From assembly GCA_013297655.1 (NCBI GenBank), contig JAAFHV010000029.1, positions 1 to 41,653 of the forward strand: a DNA stretch of 41,653 nucleotides, read 5' to 3'. Source of the DNA: Myxococcales bacterium. GTDB taxonomy: Bacteria; Myxococcota_A; Polyangia; Polyangiales; Polyangiaceae. The notes under the pieces were generated by a model, which saw nothing but the letters and a program-made list of their open reading frames with translations, ran no database searches and was not told the origin of the DNA. This document shows positions 17,614 to 26,033 of this stretch, in pieces; within the stretch, counting starts at the first letter, position 1, and every line of letters begins with the position of its first letter. A program made the position numbers and the translations under genes.

Positions 17614-17964
17614 TTACCCGAGAAAACGCTCGGTCTCGGCGAGCGCCTCTACGTAGGCCACCGCCGCGTCGAACCGCGAGCCGAACTCCTTCGCGAAGCC
17701 CGCGAACCAGACCCCGAGCTTCGACTCGGGATCGAGCGACGCCAGGAACGTGTGCGCGCGCGACTCGGTGCGGCGGCGTGTTTCCCGCTCGCACGAGGCG
17801 ATCGTGCGCGCACGGTCGCGTGCCTCGGCGTCCACGCGCGCGGCGCTCGGGTTCGCTTCCGCGGCGGCCTTCGTGGCGCGGGCCTCTTCTTCGGCGCGGG
17901 CCTCTTCGCGCGACTCCTCACGAAGGACGGCGAGCATGTGGAACAAAGGGTCGGAACGTCTCAT
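17614..17964 (-). CDS. small hypothetical protein, 116 aa
   Basis: Supported by a strong ribosome site (GGAGGAAACG before ATG 17964). The N-terminal half is a charged Ala/Glu/Arg helix, likely coiled coil (REESREEARAEEEARA). The C-terminal half has SKLGVWFAGFAKEFGSRF, which looks folded and amphipathic. There is no signal peptide or recognised domain. It lies downstream of the broken VWA gene on the same strand. Confidence 0.65.
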   Translation of the reverse strand: MRRSDPLFHMLAVLREESREEARAEEEARATKAAAEANPSAARVDAEARDRARTIASCERETRRRTESRAHTFLASLDPESKLGVWFAGFAKEFGSRFDAAVAYVEALAETERFLG

Positions 17965-18048
17965 CGTTTCCTCCGATGGGTTGCACGCTTCGAGGCGAGC
18001 GCGGGCGGCGGCCGTGACAGACCGACGCCGCGCGCGACCTCGGTCCGA

Positions 18049-18654
18049 TCAGTCGTGGATCGCGCGGAGGAGCACCTCGGTGAGGCCGATGTCCTCCATG
18101 TCGTCGAGGGTCACCGTGTCGCAGATGTCGAACTTGGCGCCCGCCTCGACGAGGTCGTCGTCGAGGGCCTTCAAGAAGCGCGTCGCGGACGGATCTTTGC
18201 CCACTTGCACGAGCGACACGGCGAGCTCCTCGTCGCGGTCGAGGCGCTTCGTCGCGGCGACGATGGTGCGCATCACGGCCAGCTTGTCGTCCGGCTCACC
18301 GTCGGTGACGACCAAGATCGTCTCGCCCGAAGCCTTGGTTTTCCTTGCGCTTTTTCGGGCAAACTAGTCATCGAAGGCGTGCCCGAGGACGGCCGCGAGA
18401 TCGGTTCCTCCGGAGGGCTCGTTCTCCACGAACACCTGGTCGACGCGGTCGGGAGTCACGTTCTCGTAGCGCTTGAAGCGGCCCGCAAAAAGGTAGAGCG
18501 TGAGCCCATCGGGATCGAGCTCGGCGCAGCGGCTCGCGAGGGCAAAGGTGGATTCACGCGCCACGGTCCAACGGCTCTTGCCCGCGGCGCCGTCGCGGAG
18601 CGCCATGCTGCCGCTCTTGTCCAAGAGGAGGGTGTAGTCGCGATCCTTCAACAT
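18049..18654 (-). pseudogene. VWA-domain protein interrupted by one in-frame amber codon
   Basis: Two frames in the same phase (18654-18364 and 18361-18049) join into a 201-codon von Willebrand A domain with a single TAG at 18361-18363. The first part has the MIDAS motif DKSGSM at 12-17 and the Thr of SGGTDLA; the second has the third MIDAS segment VVTDGEPDD. The reading around the stop, AFDD-stop-FARK, continues smoothly through ASGETILVVTD, so a Tyr codon (TAT/TAC) probably became TAG. The ribosome site AAGGGAG before ATG 18654 is good. Alternatives are suppression of the stop or a sequencing error. TerC lies upstream on the same strand, and VWA and TerC proteins co-occur in tellurium-resistance-type loci. 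Confidence 0.88.
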
Positions 18655-18953
18655 GATGGGCTCCCTTTCGAGGTGATGAACGAGGACGAAGCTTCGGGTT
18701 TTCCAGCGGTCTGCCCGTGCGGAGGCCGCGCGCGCCCATTCGCGCTCGCGCAGCGCAGGGCCGTGACGAACGGCGAGCGGCGGCGAGCGGCGAGACGACC
18801 GCGGCGGACGGTCTGCGCGTTCGCCGCGGGCGAGGGCGCTACGCCGACGGTGCTCTACGGGGAAGGTGCGCTACGCGACGAGGTGCGCGCGCACGCCGTG
18901 CCCTAAGGTGCGCAGGCACCTGCGGCGAGGACGACGAGGGAAGCGGGCGACGA
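18655..18953. other. spacer with no supported gene
   Basis: 299 bp between the VWA remnant and the TerC gene, both on the minus strand. It is GC-rich with short GCGGCG runs. No promoter, RNA or terminator could be recognised. Confidence 0.4.
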
Positions 18954-19982
18954 TCAGTCGTCTTGTTTTTCGGGGGCGTCCGTCTCGGACTCACGCGCGG
19001 CCGCGTCGGGCTCACCGTCCGCCTCCGCCTCCTCCGCCTTCTCGCTCTTGTTCGCGCGGAGCGAGACGATCGTGGCGAGGGCGAGGATCCCGACGATGAC
19101 GGCGAGGCTGGGGCCGGCCGAGATCTCCACCCAGCGCGAGATGACCATCTTCACGCCGACGAACGCGAGCACCGCGGCGAGGCCGGGCTTCAGGTACTCG
19201 AGCTTGGTGAGCGCGCCCTGGAGCAAGAAGTAGAGCGAGCGAAGCCCCATGATCGCGAACACGTTCGAGGTGAGCGCGATGAACGCGCTCTTCGTGACGC
19301 CGAACACGGCCGGGATCGAGTCGACCGCGAAGACGATGTCGGCGGTCTCGACGGCGACGAGGGCGAGCACGAGCGGGGTGGCGAGGAGCCGGCCGTTCTC
19401 GCGGACGAAGAAGGCGCCGCCGTGCATTTCGCGGGAGATCGGGAGCACACGGCGCGCGAGGCGCACGACGATGCCCTCCGGCTTCTTCTCGTCTCCGTCG
19501 TCGTCGTCGTCCGAGAACGCGGTCTTCGCGGCGGCGAACAAGAGGAAGCCGCCCATGAGGTACGTGAGCACGTGGAACCGAGCGACGAGCTCGCTGCCGC
19601 CGACGATGAACCCGGTGCGGAGCACGACCGCGCCGAGAACGCCGGCCGCGAGCACCTTACGCTGCGCGGCACGAGGAACCCGGAACTGCGCGAACACGAG
19701 GATGATCACGAACAAGTTATCGACGGAGAGGACCTGCTCGAGGATGTACGCGGCGAAAAACTGCGTGCCGCTCGCGGTGCCGAGACGAACGGTGACGAAC
19801 GCGCCGAACATGGTCGACAGGCCGACCCAAAGGAGCGTGAAGAGGAGAGCTTCCTTGGGGGACGGGTCGCGCGGGGTCTTCTGGAGCACGCCCAAATCGA
19901 GAGCGAGCACGAAGGAGATCACGACGGCGAAGACGGCCCAGAGGACGCCCTGCCCATGTTGCGCGGAGAGCATGGATGTCAT
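18954..19982 (-). CDS. TerC-family integral membrane protein
   Basis: 342 residues from ATG 19982; the frame is open upstream but the first hydrophobic helix begins right after this start. About seven to eight membrane helices are seen. Family motifs with buried acidic residues are LSVDNLFVIILVFAQF and ADIVFAVDSIPAVFGVT, followed by FAIMGLRSLYFLL. TerC/Alx proteins are linked to metal-ion export (manganese for Alx) and tellurite resistance. A His/Asp-rich insertion (FSDDDDDGDEKK) sits mid-protein and the C-terminal ~35 residues are strongly acidic, both cytoplasmic by inference. It is divergent from a LysR-type regulator with a LysR box between them. Confidence 0.93.
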   Translation of the reverse strand: MTSMLSAQHGQGVLWAVFAVVISFVLALDLGVLQKTPRDPSPKEALLFTLLWVGLSTMFGAFVTVRLGTASGTQFFAAYILEQVLSVDNLFVIILVFAQFRVPRAAQRKVLAAGVLGAVVLRTGFIVGGSELVARFHVLTYLMGGFLLFAAAKTAFSDDDDDGDEKKPEGIVVRLARRVLPISREMHGGAFFVRENGRLLATPLVLALVAVETADIVFAVDSIPAVFGVTKSAFIALTSNVFAIMGLRSLYFLLQGALTKLEYLKPGLAAVLAFVGVKMVISRWVEISAGPSLAVIVGILALATIVSLRANKSEKAEEAEADGEPDAAARESETDAPEKQDD

Positions 19983-20029
19983 CTGTGCGCTTTCTGGGCA
20001 CCGGAAGCCAATAGGTAATCCGGGCCAGA

Positions 20030-20050
20030 CGTATCGGTTTTTCCTATACG
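20030..20050. promoter_or_regulatory. LysR-type T-N11-A box between terC-like and LysR genes
   Basis: CGTAT (20030-20034) and ATACG (20046-20050) form an inverted repeat separated by exactly 11 bases, the classical T-N11-A pattern bound by LysR proteins. It lies 14 bases before the regulator's ATG, overlapping a possible -10 (TATACG, 20045-20050), which suits autorepression. Control of the divergent TerC gene is inferred. Confidence 0.6.
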
Positions 20051-20063
20051 ATGCCGAGCGGCC

Positions 20064-21035
20064 ATGGATTTCCTGAACTACCACCACCTCCGGTACTTCT
20101 GGGCGGTCGCGCGCGAAAAGAGCGTCTCGCGTGCGGCGAAGGAGCTGCGTGTCGCGCAGCCCACGGTGAGCGAGCAGATCCGTCTGCTCGAAGATTCGCT
20201 CGGCGAAAACCTGCTCCAACGCGCAGGGCGCGGGGTCGAGCTCACCGAGATGGGTCGCGTCGCGTTCCGGTTCGCGGACGAGATTTTCTCGCTCGGGGCC
20301 GAGCTCTCCGACACCCTCAAGGGCCGCACCGACGGTCGCCCTGCTCGCCTCACCATCGGGATCCTCGACGCGATCCCGAAGATGGTCGCCGCGCGCATCC
20401 TCGCGCCGGTCACGTCCACCTCGGCCGGGTATCGCGTGGTTTGCCACGAGGACAAAGCCGAGCGCCTCCTCGACGAGCTCGCCGCCCACGAGATCGACGT
20501 CGTCATCGCGGACGGACCTATCGGACCATCCCACGACGCACGGGCGCACAACCATTTGCTCGGCGAGTCGGACGTCGCCGTGTTCGGCACGATGGAGCTC
20601 GTGCGCGCTGCGAAGCGTAATTTTCCCTGGTCCCTCGCGGAGATGCCGTTCCTCTTGCCTACCCCCGACGCGCCGCTGCGACGCGCCCTCGAGGCGTGGC
20701 TCGACGAAAAAGGGATCTTGCCGAACGTGGTCGCCGAGATTCAAGACAGCGCGCTGCTCACGACCTTCGGCGAGATGGGAAAGGGCCTCTTCGCAGCCCC
20801 CGACGCGATCGACGCGAAGACCCTCCGCGCGCGCGGCCTCGCGAAGGCAGGCGTGCTCGTGCCCCTGCGGGAGCGCTTTTACGCGGTCACCGTGACGCGG
20901 AAGCTCGAGCACCCCGCCGTCGCGACCCTGGTCGGCGCCGCGCGCGCAGATCTGTTCCCGAGAAAACCGCAAAAGCCGGCGTCGAAGTCACCCGAAAAAG
21001 CGTCCACCGGTCGTTCACCGTCGCGACGCTCCTGA
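20064..21035 (+). CDS. LysR-family regulator, NhaR-like
   Basis: 323 residues. The N-terminal winged helix-turn-helix (NYHHLRYFWAVAREKSVSRAAKELRVAQPTVSEQIRLLE) closely resembles NhaR, the activator of sodium/proton antiport genes. The effector domain spans about 95-300 (RLTIGILDAIPKMVAARIL). The C-terminal ~30 residues are a Lys/Ser/Pro tail. It is divergent from the TerC-type exporter, so ion or metal stress is a plausible signal, but the ligand is unknown. Confidence 0.9.
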   Translation: MDFLNYHHLRYFWAVAREKSVSRAAKELRVAQPTVSEQIRLLEDSLGENLLQRAGRGVELTEMGRVAFRFADEIFSLGAELSDTLKGRTDGRPARLTIGILDAIPKMVAARILAPVTSTSAGYRVVCHEDKAERLLDELAAHEIDVVIADGPIGPSHDARAHNHLLGESDVAVFGTMELVRAAKRNFPWSLAEMPFLLPTPDAPLRRALEAWLDEKGILPNVVAEIQDSALLTTFGEMGKGLFAAPDAIDAKTLRARGLAKAGVLVPLRERFYAVTVTRKLEHPAVATLVGAARADLFPRKPQKPASKSPEKASTGRSPSRRS

Positions 21036-21097
21036 CGCGTCGCGACGCTTGCCTCGCGACACTTCTGAGGCGCGCGCGCGCCGTGTATCGTGACGCC

Positions 21098-22030
21098 ATG
21101 ACGGCCAAGAACGTGTGTGTGGTGGGTGGTGGTCCGTGGGGGCTCGCGCTTGCAGCAGCGGTGGGACGCGCCGGAAACACGGCCCATCTCGTGTCGCGGC
21201 GCGACGGCGTGCTCCCGGAAGGCGCGCGAAAATCCACGCTCGAAGAGGGCTGCAAAGCCTCACGCCTCATCGTTCTCGCAGTGCCGACGGCGGTCTCGCA
21301 CGAGGTCGCGCGCGAGCTCGGCCAACACTTGGGCGGCGAGCACTACGTGGCCCACGGGGTGCGCGGGTTGGTAGGCGCCGACCTCGAGACCGTAAGCGAC
21401 GTGGTCCGCGCGGAGACGCCCGCCCGCCGCGTGGGTGCGCTCGGGGGCCCGGTCTTGGAAGCCGATTTGCTCGCCGGAAAACCGAGCGTCATGGTCGTCG
21501 GCTCGCGTTATCCAGAGGTGAACGAGGTCCTCTCCGAGGCGTTCACCTCGTCGAGCCTGCGCGTGTATCCTACACACGATCTCCGCGGGCTCGAGTGGGG
21601 CTCGGCGCTCGTGGGCTGCATCGCCATCGCGGGCGGCTACGCGCGCGGGCTCGGGATGAGCGCCGGCCTCGTCGCCGCGTTCATGACGCGCTCCGTAAAC
21701 GAAGCGGCCCGCATCGCCGTCGCGGCAGGTGGGGAGAACCTCACCCTCCTCGGGCTCGCGGGGTACGGCGATTTGCTCGCCGCGATCATCCAAGACGACC
21801 GCCCCGAGATCGCCCTCGGCCGCGCCCTGGCCGCAGGCAAGAGCACCGAGCAGGCGCTCGCCGAGGTGAAGCTACGCGTCGAGGCGGTGGAGCTCGTGCC
21901 GCGCATTTTGACGTGGTGCGAGCGGCACGATCTGCGAACGCCGATCTTCCGCGCCCTCGGCCTCGGCATCCTCGGCGGGCACGCTCCAGAGACGTTGCTG
22001 CATCAGCTCATGACGATGCCCCACGTCTGA
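21098..22030 (+). CDS. GpsA-like NAD(P)-dependent glycerol-3-phosphate dehydrogenase homologue, probably non-canonical
   Basis: 310 residues from ATG 21098; the frame is open upstream, but this start immediately precedes the Rossmann motif GGGPWGLALA. The fold is GpsA-like: GGPVLEADLLAGKPS matches the GPTFAKELAAGLPT region of the E. coli enzyme, and LAGYGDLLA matches the GLGDLVLT region. However, key residues differ from what I recall of E. coli GpsA: the catalytic Lys in GAVKNVIAI is Val here (SALVGCIAI), the Lys of ATKGLE is Arg (VRGLVG), and the substrate-binding RNxxxG is RPEIALG. It may therefore use another substrate or be inactive. It lies 62 bases after the LysR gene in the same direction. 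Confidence 0.85.
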   Translation: MTAKNVCVVGGGPWGLALAAAVGRAGNTAHLVSRRDGVLPEGARKSTLEEGCKASRLIVLAVPTAVSHEVARELGQHLGGEHYVAHGVRGLVGADLETVSDVVRAETPARRVGALGGPVLEADLLAGKPSVMVVGSRYPEVNEVLSEAFTSSSLRVYPTHDLRGLEWGSALVGCIAIAGGYARGLGMSAGLVAAFMTRSVNEAARIAVAAGGENLTLLGLAGYGDLLAAIIQDDRPEIALGRALAAGKSTEQALAEVKLRVEAVELVPRILTWCERHDLRTPIFRALGLGILGGHAPETLLHQLMTMPHV

Positions 22031-22192
22031 TCGCGAGCGTCGCTCATCACGAGCGAGCCCCTCGGCGACTAGGCACGACGGCACGAACACATCGTACGCT
22101 ATATCCAACAAGAGATAACGCGCCGCGTGAGAAGTCGGCGATCCACCGCAAAAAACGATACATCGGGCTCGAAGAGCGGAGGGCGGCGTGCG

Positions 22193-24802
22193 ATGCTCCT
22201 GAGCATGGCAAGGCTTGCGCGTCTTTCGTGGCTCGGCCTCTTTCCCTTCGTGATTCTCCAGCTTCAAGGCTGCGGCTCGGAGTCGGATCCGGGTGGCGAG
22301 CCTCCGAGCCCCACCGCTCAGCCTACGGGCACCGGGTCGGTACCTCCCGTGCCCGTCGACCCTCCCGTCGACCTTCGCAAGGAGCGCGCGTGGGAGGTGC
22401 TGAGCGCCCAGGGCGAGACGTACCTCTCCGACGTGTTCTACGCGGACGCGGCGCAGAACGAGCAGGTGATGCCGTACGCGATCGACGGTCACGTGATGAT
22501 CGATCGTTTGATTTACCCGACGCTCGGCAACCCGAACCTCTACGTCAAAGCGGATCCGAAGGACTCGTTCATGGTGGTGATGCGGCTCGAGGACGCCGCG
22601 ATCAAGCACCTCGCGCCGGTCGACAAGGGCCCGAAGGCGGGCACCGAGCTCAACCAAGTGACCTTCACGGAGAACAACGCGAACGGCGTGTTCTTCTTCC
22701 TCGTTCCGCGGCCGCAGCGCGCAGGGGCGACCACCCTGAAGACGCCCACGCTCTACGGCGCCGGCACCGGGATCATTCGCATCAAGCCGAGCGAGATCTT
22801 GGTCCACCCCGAGCCGGCCGACATGCCCGCGGTGCTGAAGGCGCGTAAAACGTACCGGTTCACGTTCCGCCAGGACGTGATGGCCGCCGTTGCCGCCGGT
22901 CTCTACGACGTGCGCATGGAAGTGCGGACCGAGAACGCGCTCACCACGAGCGGCGGAAAGCCGGTCTACGAGTACCAGTACAACGCCCTCCGCGTCTTCG
23001 ACCGCGAGACGGAAGACTACACCGCGCTCAACGTCACCGATACCCAAGTATCGATTGGCGACTTGTACGACGCGAAGACGCTCGCGAAGCTGGACGACTT
23101 CGTTTACTTCGTGAACACCACCCCCGACCCCGGCGTGCGCAGCGCCGCGTTCATCACGTTCAACGGCGATTTGCACAACGGCGGCTCACCGGGCGGCTTC
23201 CGTCAGCGCTTCGTCGCGACCACGTACGCGGGCGAAGCGAAGGTCACCCTCGACGCGCTCAAGAACCTCACGATTCCTATCTTCCTCACCGTCGGCAACC
23301 ACGACGGATACGTCGCGACCGGGCACGTGCCGGGCGCGGTGCGCAGCGCCGAGAGCGCGATCGGCACCTCGCTCGAAGAGGTGGTCGGCGAGGCTTCGCC
23401 CAAGGCGTGGCCCGATTTCAAGTTCGCCGACTACCAGGCTTATCTGAACCGCACGAAGGACGTGCTCGGCGGGCTTCACCGCGACATTTACACCGGCCGC
23501 TTCGCGCGCACCAAGGGCGACACGTTCTCGACCGGATGGAAGGAGCTGCCCGTCGCGGAGCGGAACATGTTCCTCTACGACGGCCTCCAGCAGTGGCAAA
23601 AGACCTACGGTCCCCTCTATTTCTCCTGGAAATTCGGGAAGAACCGCTACGTGAACCTGAACTCGTACGAGATGCGTCAGCACCGTCGTTCGGGCTGGGG
23701 CATGTACACCGTGAACTACGGCGGCGCCCTCGGCGAGACGCAGGTCGACTGGGTCGATCGTGAGCTCGTTCGCTCGCAGGACGACGGGTCCGACGTGATC
23801 ATGCTCGCGCACCACGATCCGCGCGGCGGCCACAACGGGACCGACTTCGGTTACCTGTTCGAGCAGCTCGAGTACCAGAGCGTGCAGCAGAGCGCGTTCA
23901 ACTACATCGTGAGCGAGGTCATCAACCCGGTGGTCTGCAAGGCCCCTTGGTGGGCACTCTCGAGCAACCGGCAAGAGGCCTGTCTCCACGACGGTCTCCA
24001 AGAGTGGATGCGACCGGACGGCGAGTTCGACTGTTTGCCCGCCGAGAAGGGCGCCGACGGCAAGTGCATCGCGAGCCTCTTCACCGGCCCGAGCGGCAAG
24101 CCGTTCCAGTTCTCGAACTTGCAGTTCCTGGAGCGCATCGCCAAAAACCCGCAGGTTCGCACGCTCATCTTCGGCCACACCCACTACAACTCGTACGAGA
24201 TGTGGCAGGCGGGGGACGAGCTCCTCCCCGGGAGGCTGCCGATCGACGACTGGTCGGTAAAGAAGTTCGCGTCGCTCGAAATCGAGAACCCGGTCCGAGG
24301 CCACGCAGCGGTGGAGAACCAGACGCCCTACGCGCTCACCAAGTCGTTCGTGCCGAACAAGGGCGCCTTCGTCCCTCGTCAGGGACTTCCCGGGGTCGTC
24401 TCCGAGCGTCGGCGGGACTACGATCCGAACGAGCTCGACGAGCGCCCGATCGACAGCTCGGTTCGCGCCTTCGCGCAGCAATACGAGAAGGCCAAGAGCG
24501 GGATGCACCACACCCTCGACGGCAACGCCAAACCGCGCGAGCTTTCGATCTTGCGCCTCACGTGCAACGCCGATTTGACGAGCCAAAAGTACAACGACAA
24601 GGCGATGTACGGCTTCACAGTGCTCCACGTGAACAAGAAGACCGACGCGCGCGCCTACACCGTCCCGCAGATCAACCGGCTCACGTTCTTCATCAACTCG
24701 GGCAACGACCGCTTCGACCTCGTGAAGACGGTCGACCTCGACCGCACGATGAAGGTCACTCCTGGGGATCCGAAGAACCCGGTCGGCTCGCTCTTCAAGT
24801 GA
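22193..24802 (+). CDS. secreted lipoprotein with calcineurin-like metallophosphoesterase domain
   Basis: 869 residues from ATG 22193, preceded by GGAGGG. The N-terminus is a lipoprotein signal ending in LQGC, then a Pro/Thr/Gly linker. The first ~270 residues include beta-rich sequence of unknown type. The phosphoesterase motifs are FNGDLHNGG, TVGNHDGY, LAHHDPRGGHNG and FGHTHYN, all expected di-metal ligands, so it is probably active. A spacer of about 200 residues lies between GNHD and the later motifs. The expected location is the periplasmic or outer face. The substrate is unknown. Confidence 0.9.
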   Translation: MLLSMARLARLSWLGLFPFVILQLQGCGSESDPGGEPPSPTAQPTGTGSVPPVPVDPPVDLRKERAWEVLSAQGETYLSDVFYADAAQNEQVMPYAIDGHVMIDRLIYPTLGNPNLYVKADPKDSFMVVMRLEDAAIKHLAPVDKGPKAGTELNQVTFTENNANGVFFFLVPRPQRAGATTLKTPTLYGAGTGIIRIKPSEILVHPEPADMPAVLKARKTYRFTFRQDVMAAVAAGLYDVRMEVRTENALTTSGGKPVYEYQYNALRVFDRETEDYTALNVTDTQVSIGDLYDAKTLAKLDDFVYFVNTTPDPGVRSAAFITFNGDLHNGGSPGGFRQRFVATTYAGEAKVTLDALKNLTIPIFLTVGNHDGYVATGHVPGAVRSAESAIGTSLEEVVGEASPKAWPDFKFADYQAYLNRTKDVLGGLHRDIYTGRFARTKGDTFSTGWKELPVAERNMFLYDGLQQWQKTYGPLYFSWKFGKNRYVNLNSYEMRQHRRSGWGMYTVNYGGALGETQVDWVDRELVRSQDDGSDVIMLAHHDPRGGHNGTDFGYLFEQLEYQSVQQSAFNYIVSEVINPVVCKAPWWALSSNRQEACLHDGLQEWMRPDGEFDCLPAEKGADGKCIASLFTGPSGKPFQFSNLQFLERIAKNPQVRTLIFGHTHYNSYEMWQAGDELLPGRLPIDDWSVKKFASLEIENPVRGHAAVENQTPYALTKSFVPNKGAFVPRQGLPGVVSERRRDYDPNELDERPIDSSVRAFAQQYEKAKSGMHHTLDGNAKPRELSILRLTCNADLTSQKYNDKAMYGFTVLHVNKKTDARAYTVPQINRLTFFINSGNDRFDLVKTVDLDRTMKVTPGDPKNPVGSLFK

Positions 24803-24995
24803 GCCTCTGACACGCCGCTCTCACGAGCCGTCACGCACGCGCCCCTCCTCGTCCCCACGAGGCGGGGCGTTCGCTTTCGTGAGCCGCGGAAGAGGGATTG
24901 CTTCGTCTCGAAATGCGCGGAAGGCCGCCGTCGGCGCGACCGACGTTGGCGCTAACCGATGGAAACCTCACACGTTCCCGCGGACCGACCGCGGT
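24803..24995. other. convergent spacer
   Basis: 193 bp between two convergent genes. GC-rich with no clear hairpin plus T-run. Nothing specific is seen. Confidence 0.35.
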
Positions 24996-25958
24996 CTACG
25001 ACCGGGGGAGGTTTCGGGTGCTCGGGCGCTCGTGGGTCTCGGCGATCGGGACCCGGTACTCGGCGACGACCATCGCGTGATCGGAGTCGATCGTGGGGTC
25101 GGACTCGACGTCGGGATCGAACGGATGATCGCGGAGCCCCTCGTTGAAAAAGCGCACCTCGTAGAGCATCGCGTGGAGCGCGCCCGAGGCGAGCACGTGA
25201 TCGATTTGCTCGGGAATTCCCCTGTGAAGCGTGCTGACGCGAGCGGCGGCGGGGGTCTTTCCGGCGGCAGAGAAGAGCTCTCCTGGTGTGCCCTCACCGC
25301 GGACGATGCGGACCGGGATCGAGCTGTCCGTGTCGTTCAGATCCCCGAGCACGACGATCTCGGCGTTGCCGACGGCGTGGCGCTCCACCAGCCTTCGCAT
25401 GTAGAGCGCTTCGGCTCCGCGCGACACGAGGCTTCGAAGCTCGGCCTCCGCCTTCCCTACCCCTCCCTCCCAACGTACCTCTTCGCCGAGGCTGTCCTCG
25501 AGGCGCTTCGGGAGCTTGCTCTTCCAGTGGGCGGTGAGCACGTGAATGGTGCGTCCGAGCGCGGAGATGCGCACGCGCACCACCGGGCGACGTAGCCGAA
25601 GTCGGCCCGGGAAGGGCTCCGGGTCGCCCTCTCGGAATACGGGAAACGGGAGATTTTCCTCGGTGTGGTGCTCCACCTCTTCCACCGGGAGGCGAGAGAG
25701 GATCACGTTGCCGATGCCGCGCTTGTCGGTGCCGCCGAAGCAAACCGTGTAGGATGCACCGAAAGGCACGTGCGCGAGCACGTCGCGGACGAGCGCCTCC
25801 GAGCCCACCTCTTGCATCGCGACCACGTCGGCGTTCGCGCGCACGAGGTGCTTGGCAATCTCGCGCGCCTTCGAGGGCAAGACGGGCGCGTTGCGGGGAG
25901 AGTCGAAGTAGTCCTTCACGTTGAACGTGGCGATGACGAGCTTCACGCGAACGAGCAT
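24996..25958 (-). CDS. endonuclease/exonuclease/phosphatase-fold protein
   Basis: 320 residues from ATG 25958; an 18-residue upstream extension from 26012 looks non-coding. The fold's motifs appear in order: IATFNVKDYF, VVAMQEVGS (metal-binding Glu), LTAHWKSKL, VVLGDLNDTDSS (catalytic Asp and Asn) and DSDHAMVVAEY (catalytic His). There is no signal peptide, so a cytosolic enzyme is expected. Members cleave phosphodiester or phosphate esters in nucleic acids, inositides or sphingolipids; the substrate cannot be told from sequence. Confidence 0.9.
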   Translation of the reverse strand: MLVRVKLVIATFNVKDYFDSPRNAPVLPSKAREIAKHLVRANADVVAMQEVGSEALVRDVLAHVPFGASYTVCFGGTDKRGIGNVILSRLPVEEVEHHTEENLPFPVFREGDPEPFPGRLRLRRPVVRVRISALGRTIHVLTAHWKSKLPKRLEDSLGEEVRWEGGVGKAEAELRSLVSRGAEALYMRRLVERHAVGNAEIVVLGDLNDTDSSIPVRIVRGEGTPGELFSAAGKTPAAARVSTLHRGIPEQIDHVLASGALHAMLYEVRFFNEGLRDHPFDPDVESDPTIDSDHAMVVAEYRVPIAETHERPSTRNLPRS

Positions 25959-26033
25959 ACACGACGGCCCTCGCGAGGGATGCCCGACGCGAGCGGGTGG
26001 ACGCGTGCGCACGGCGGGTTATGCTCGAGTGCC

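Noticed and set aside
18361-18363. Amber codon reassigned to an amino acid in this organism
   Set aside because: TAG ends iscA (10699-10701), the lipoprotein at 34115 and the first partial gene, so it is a normal stop here.
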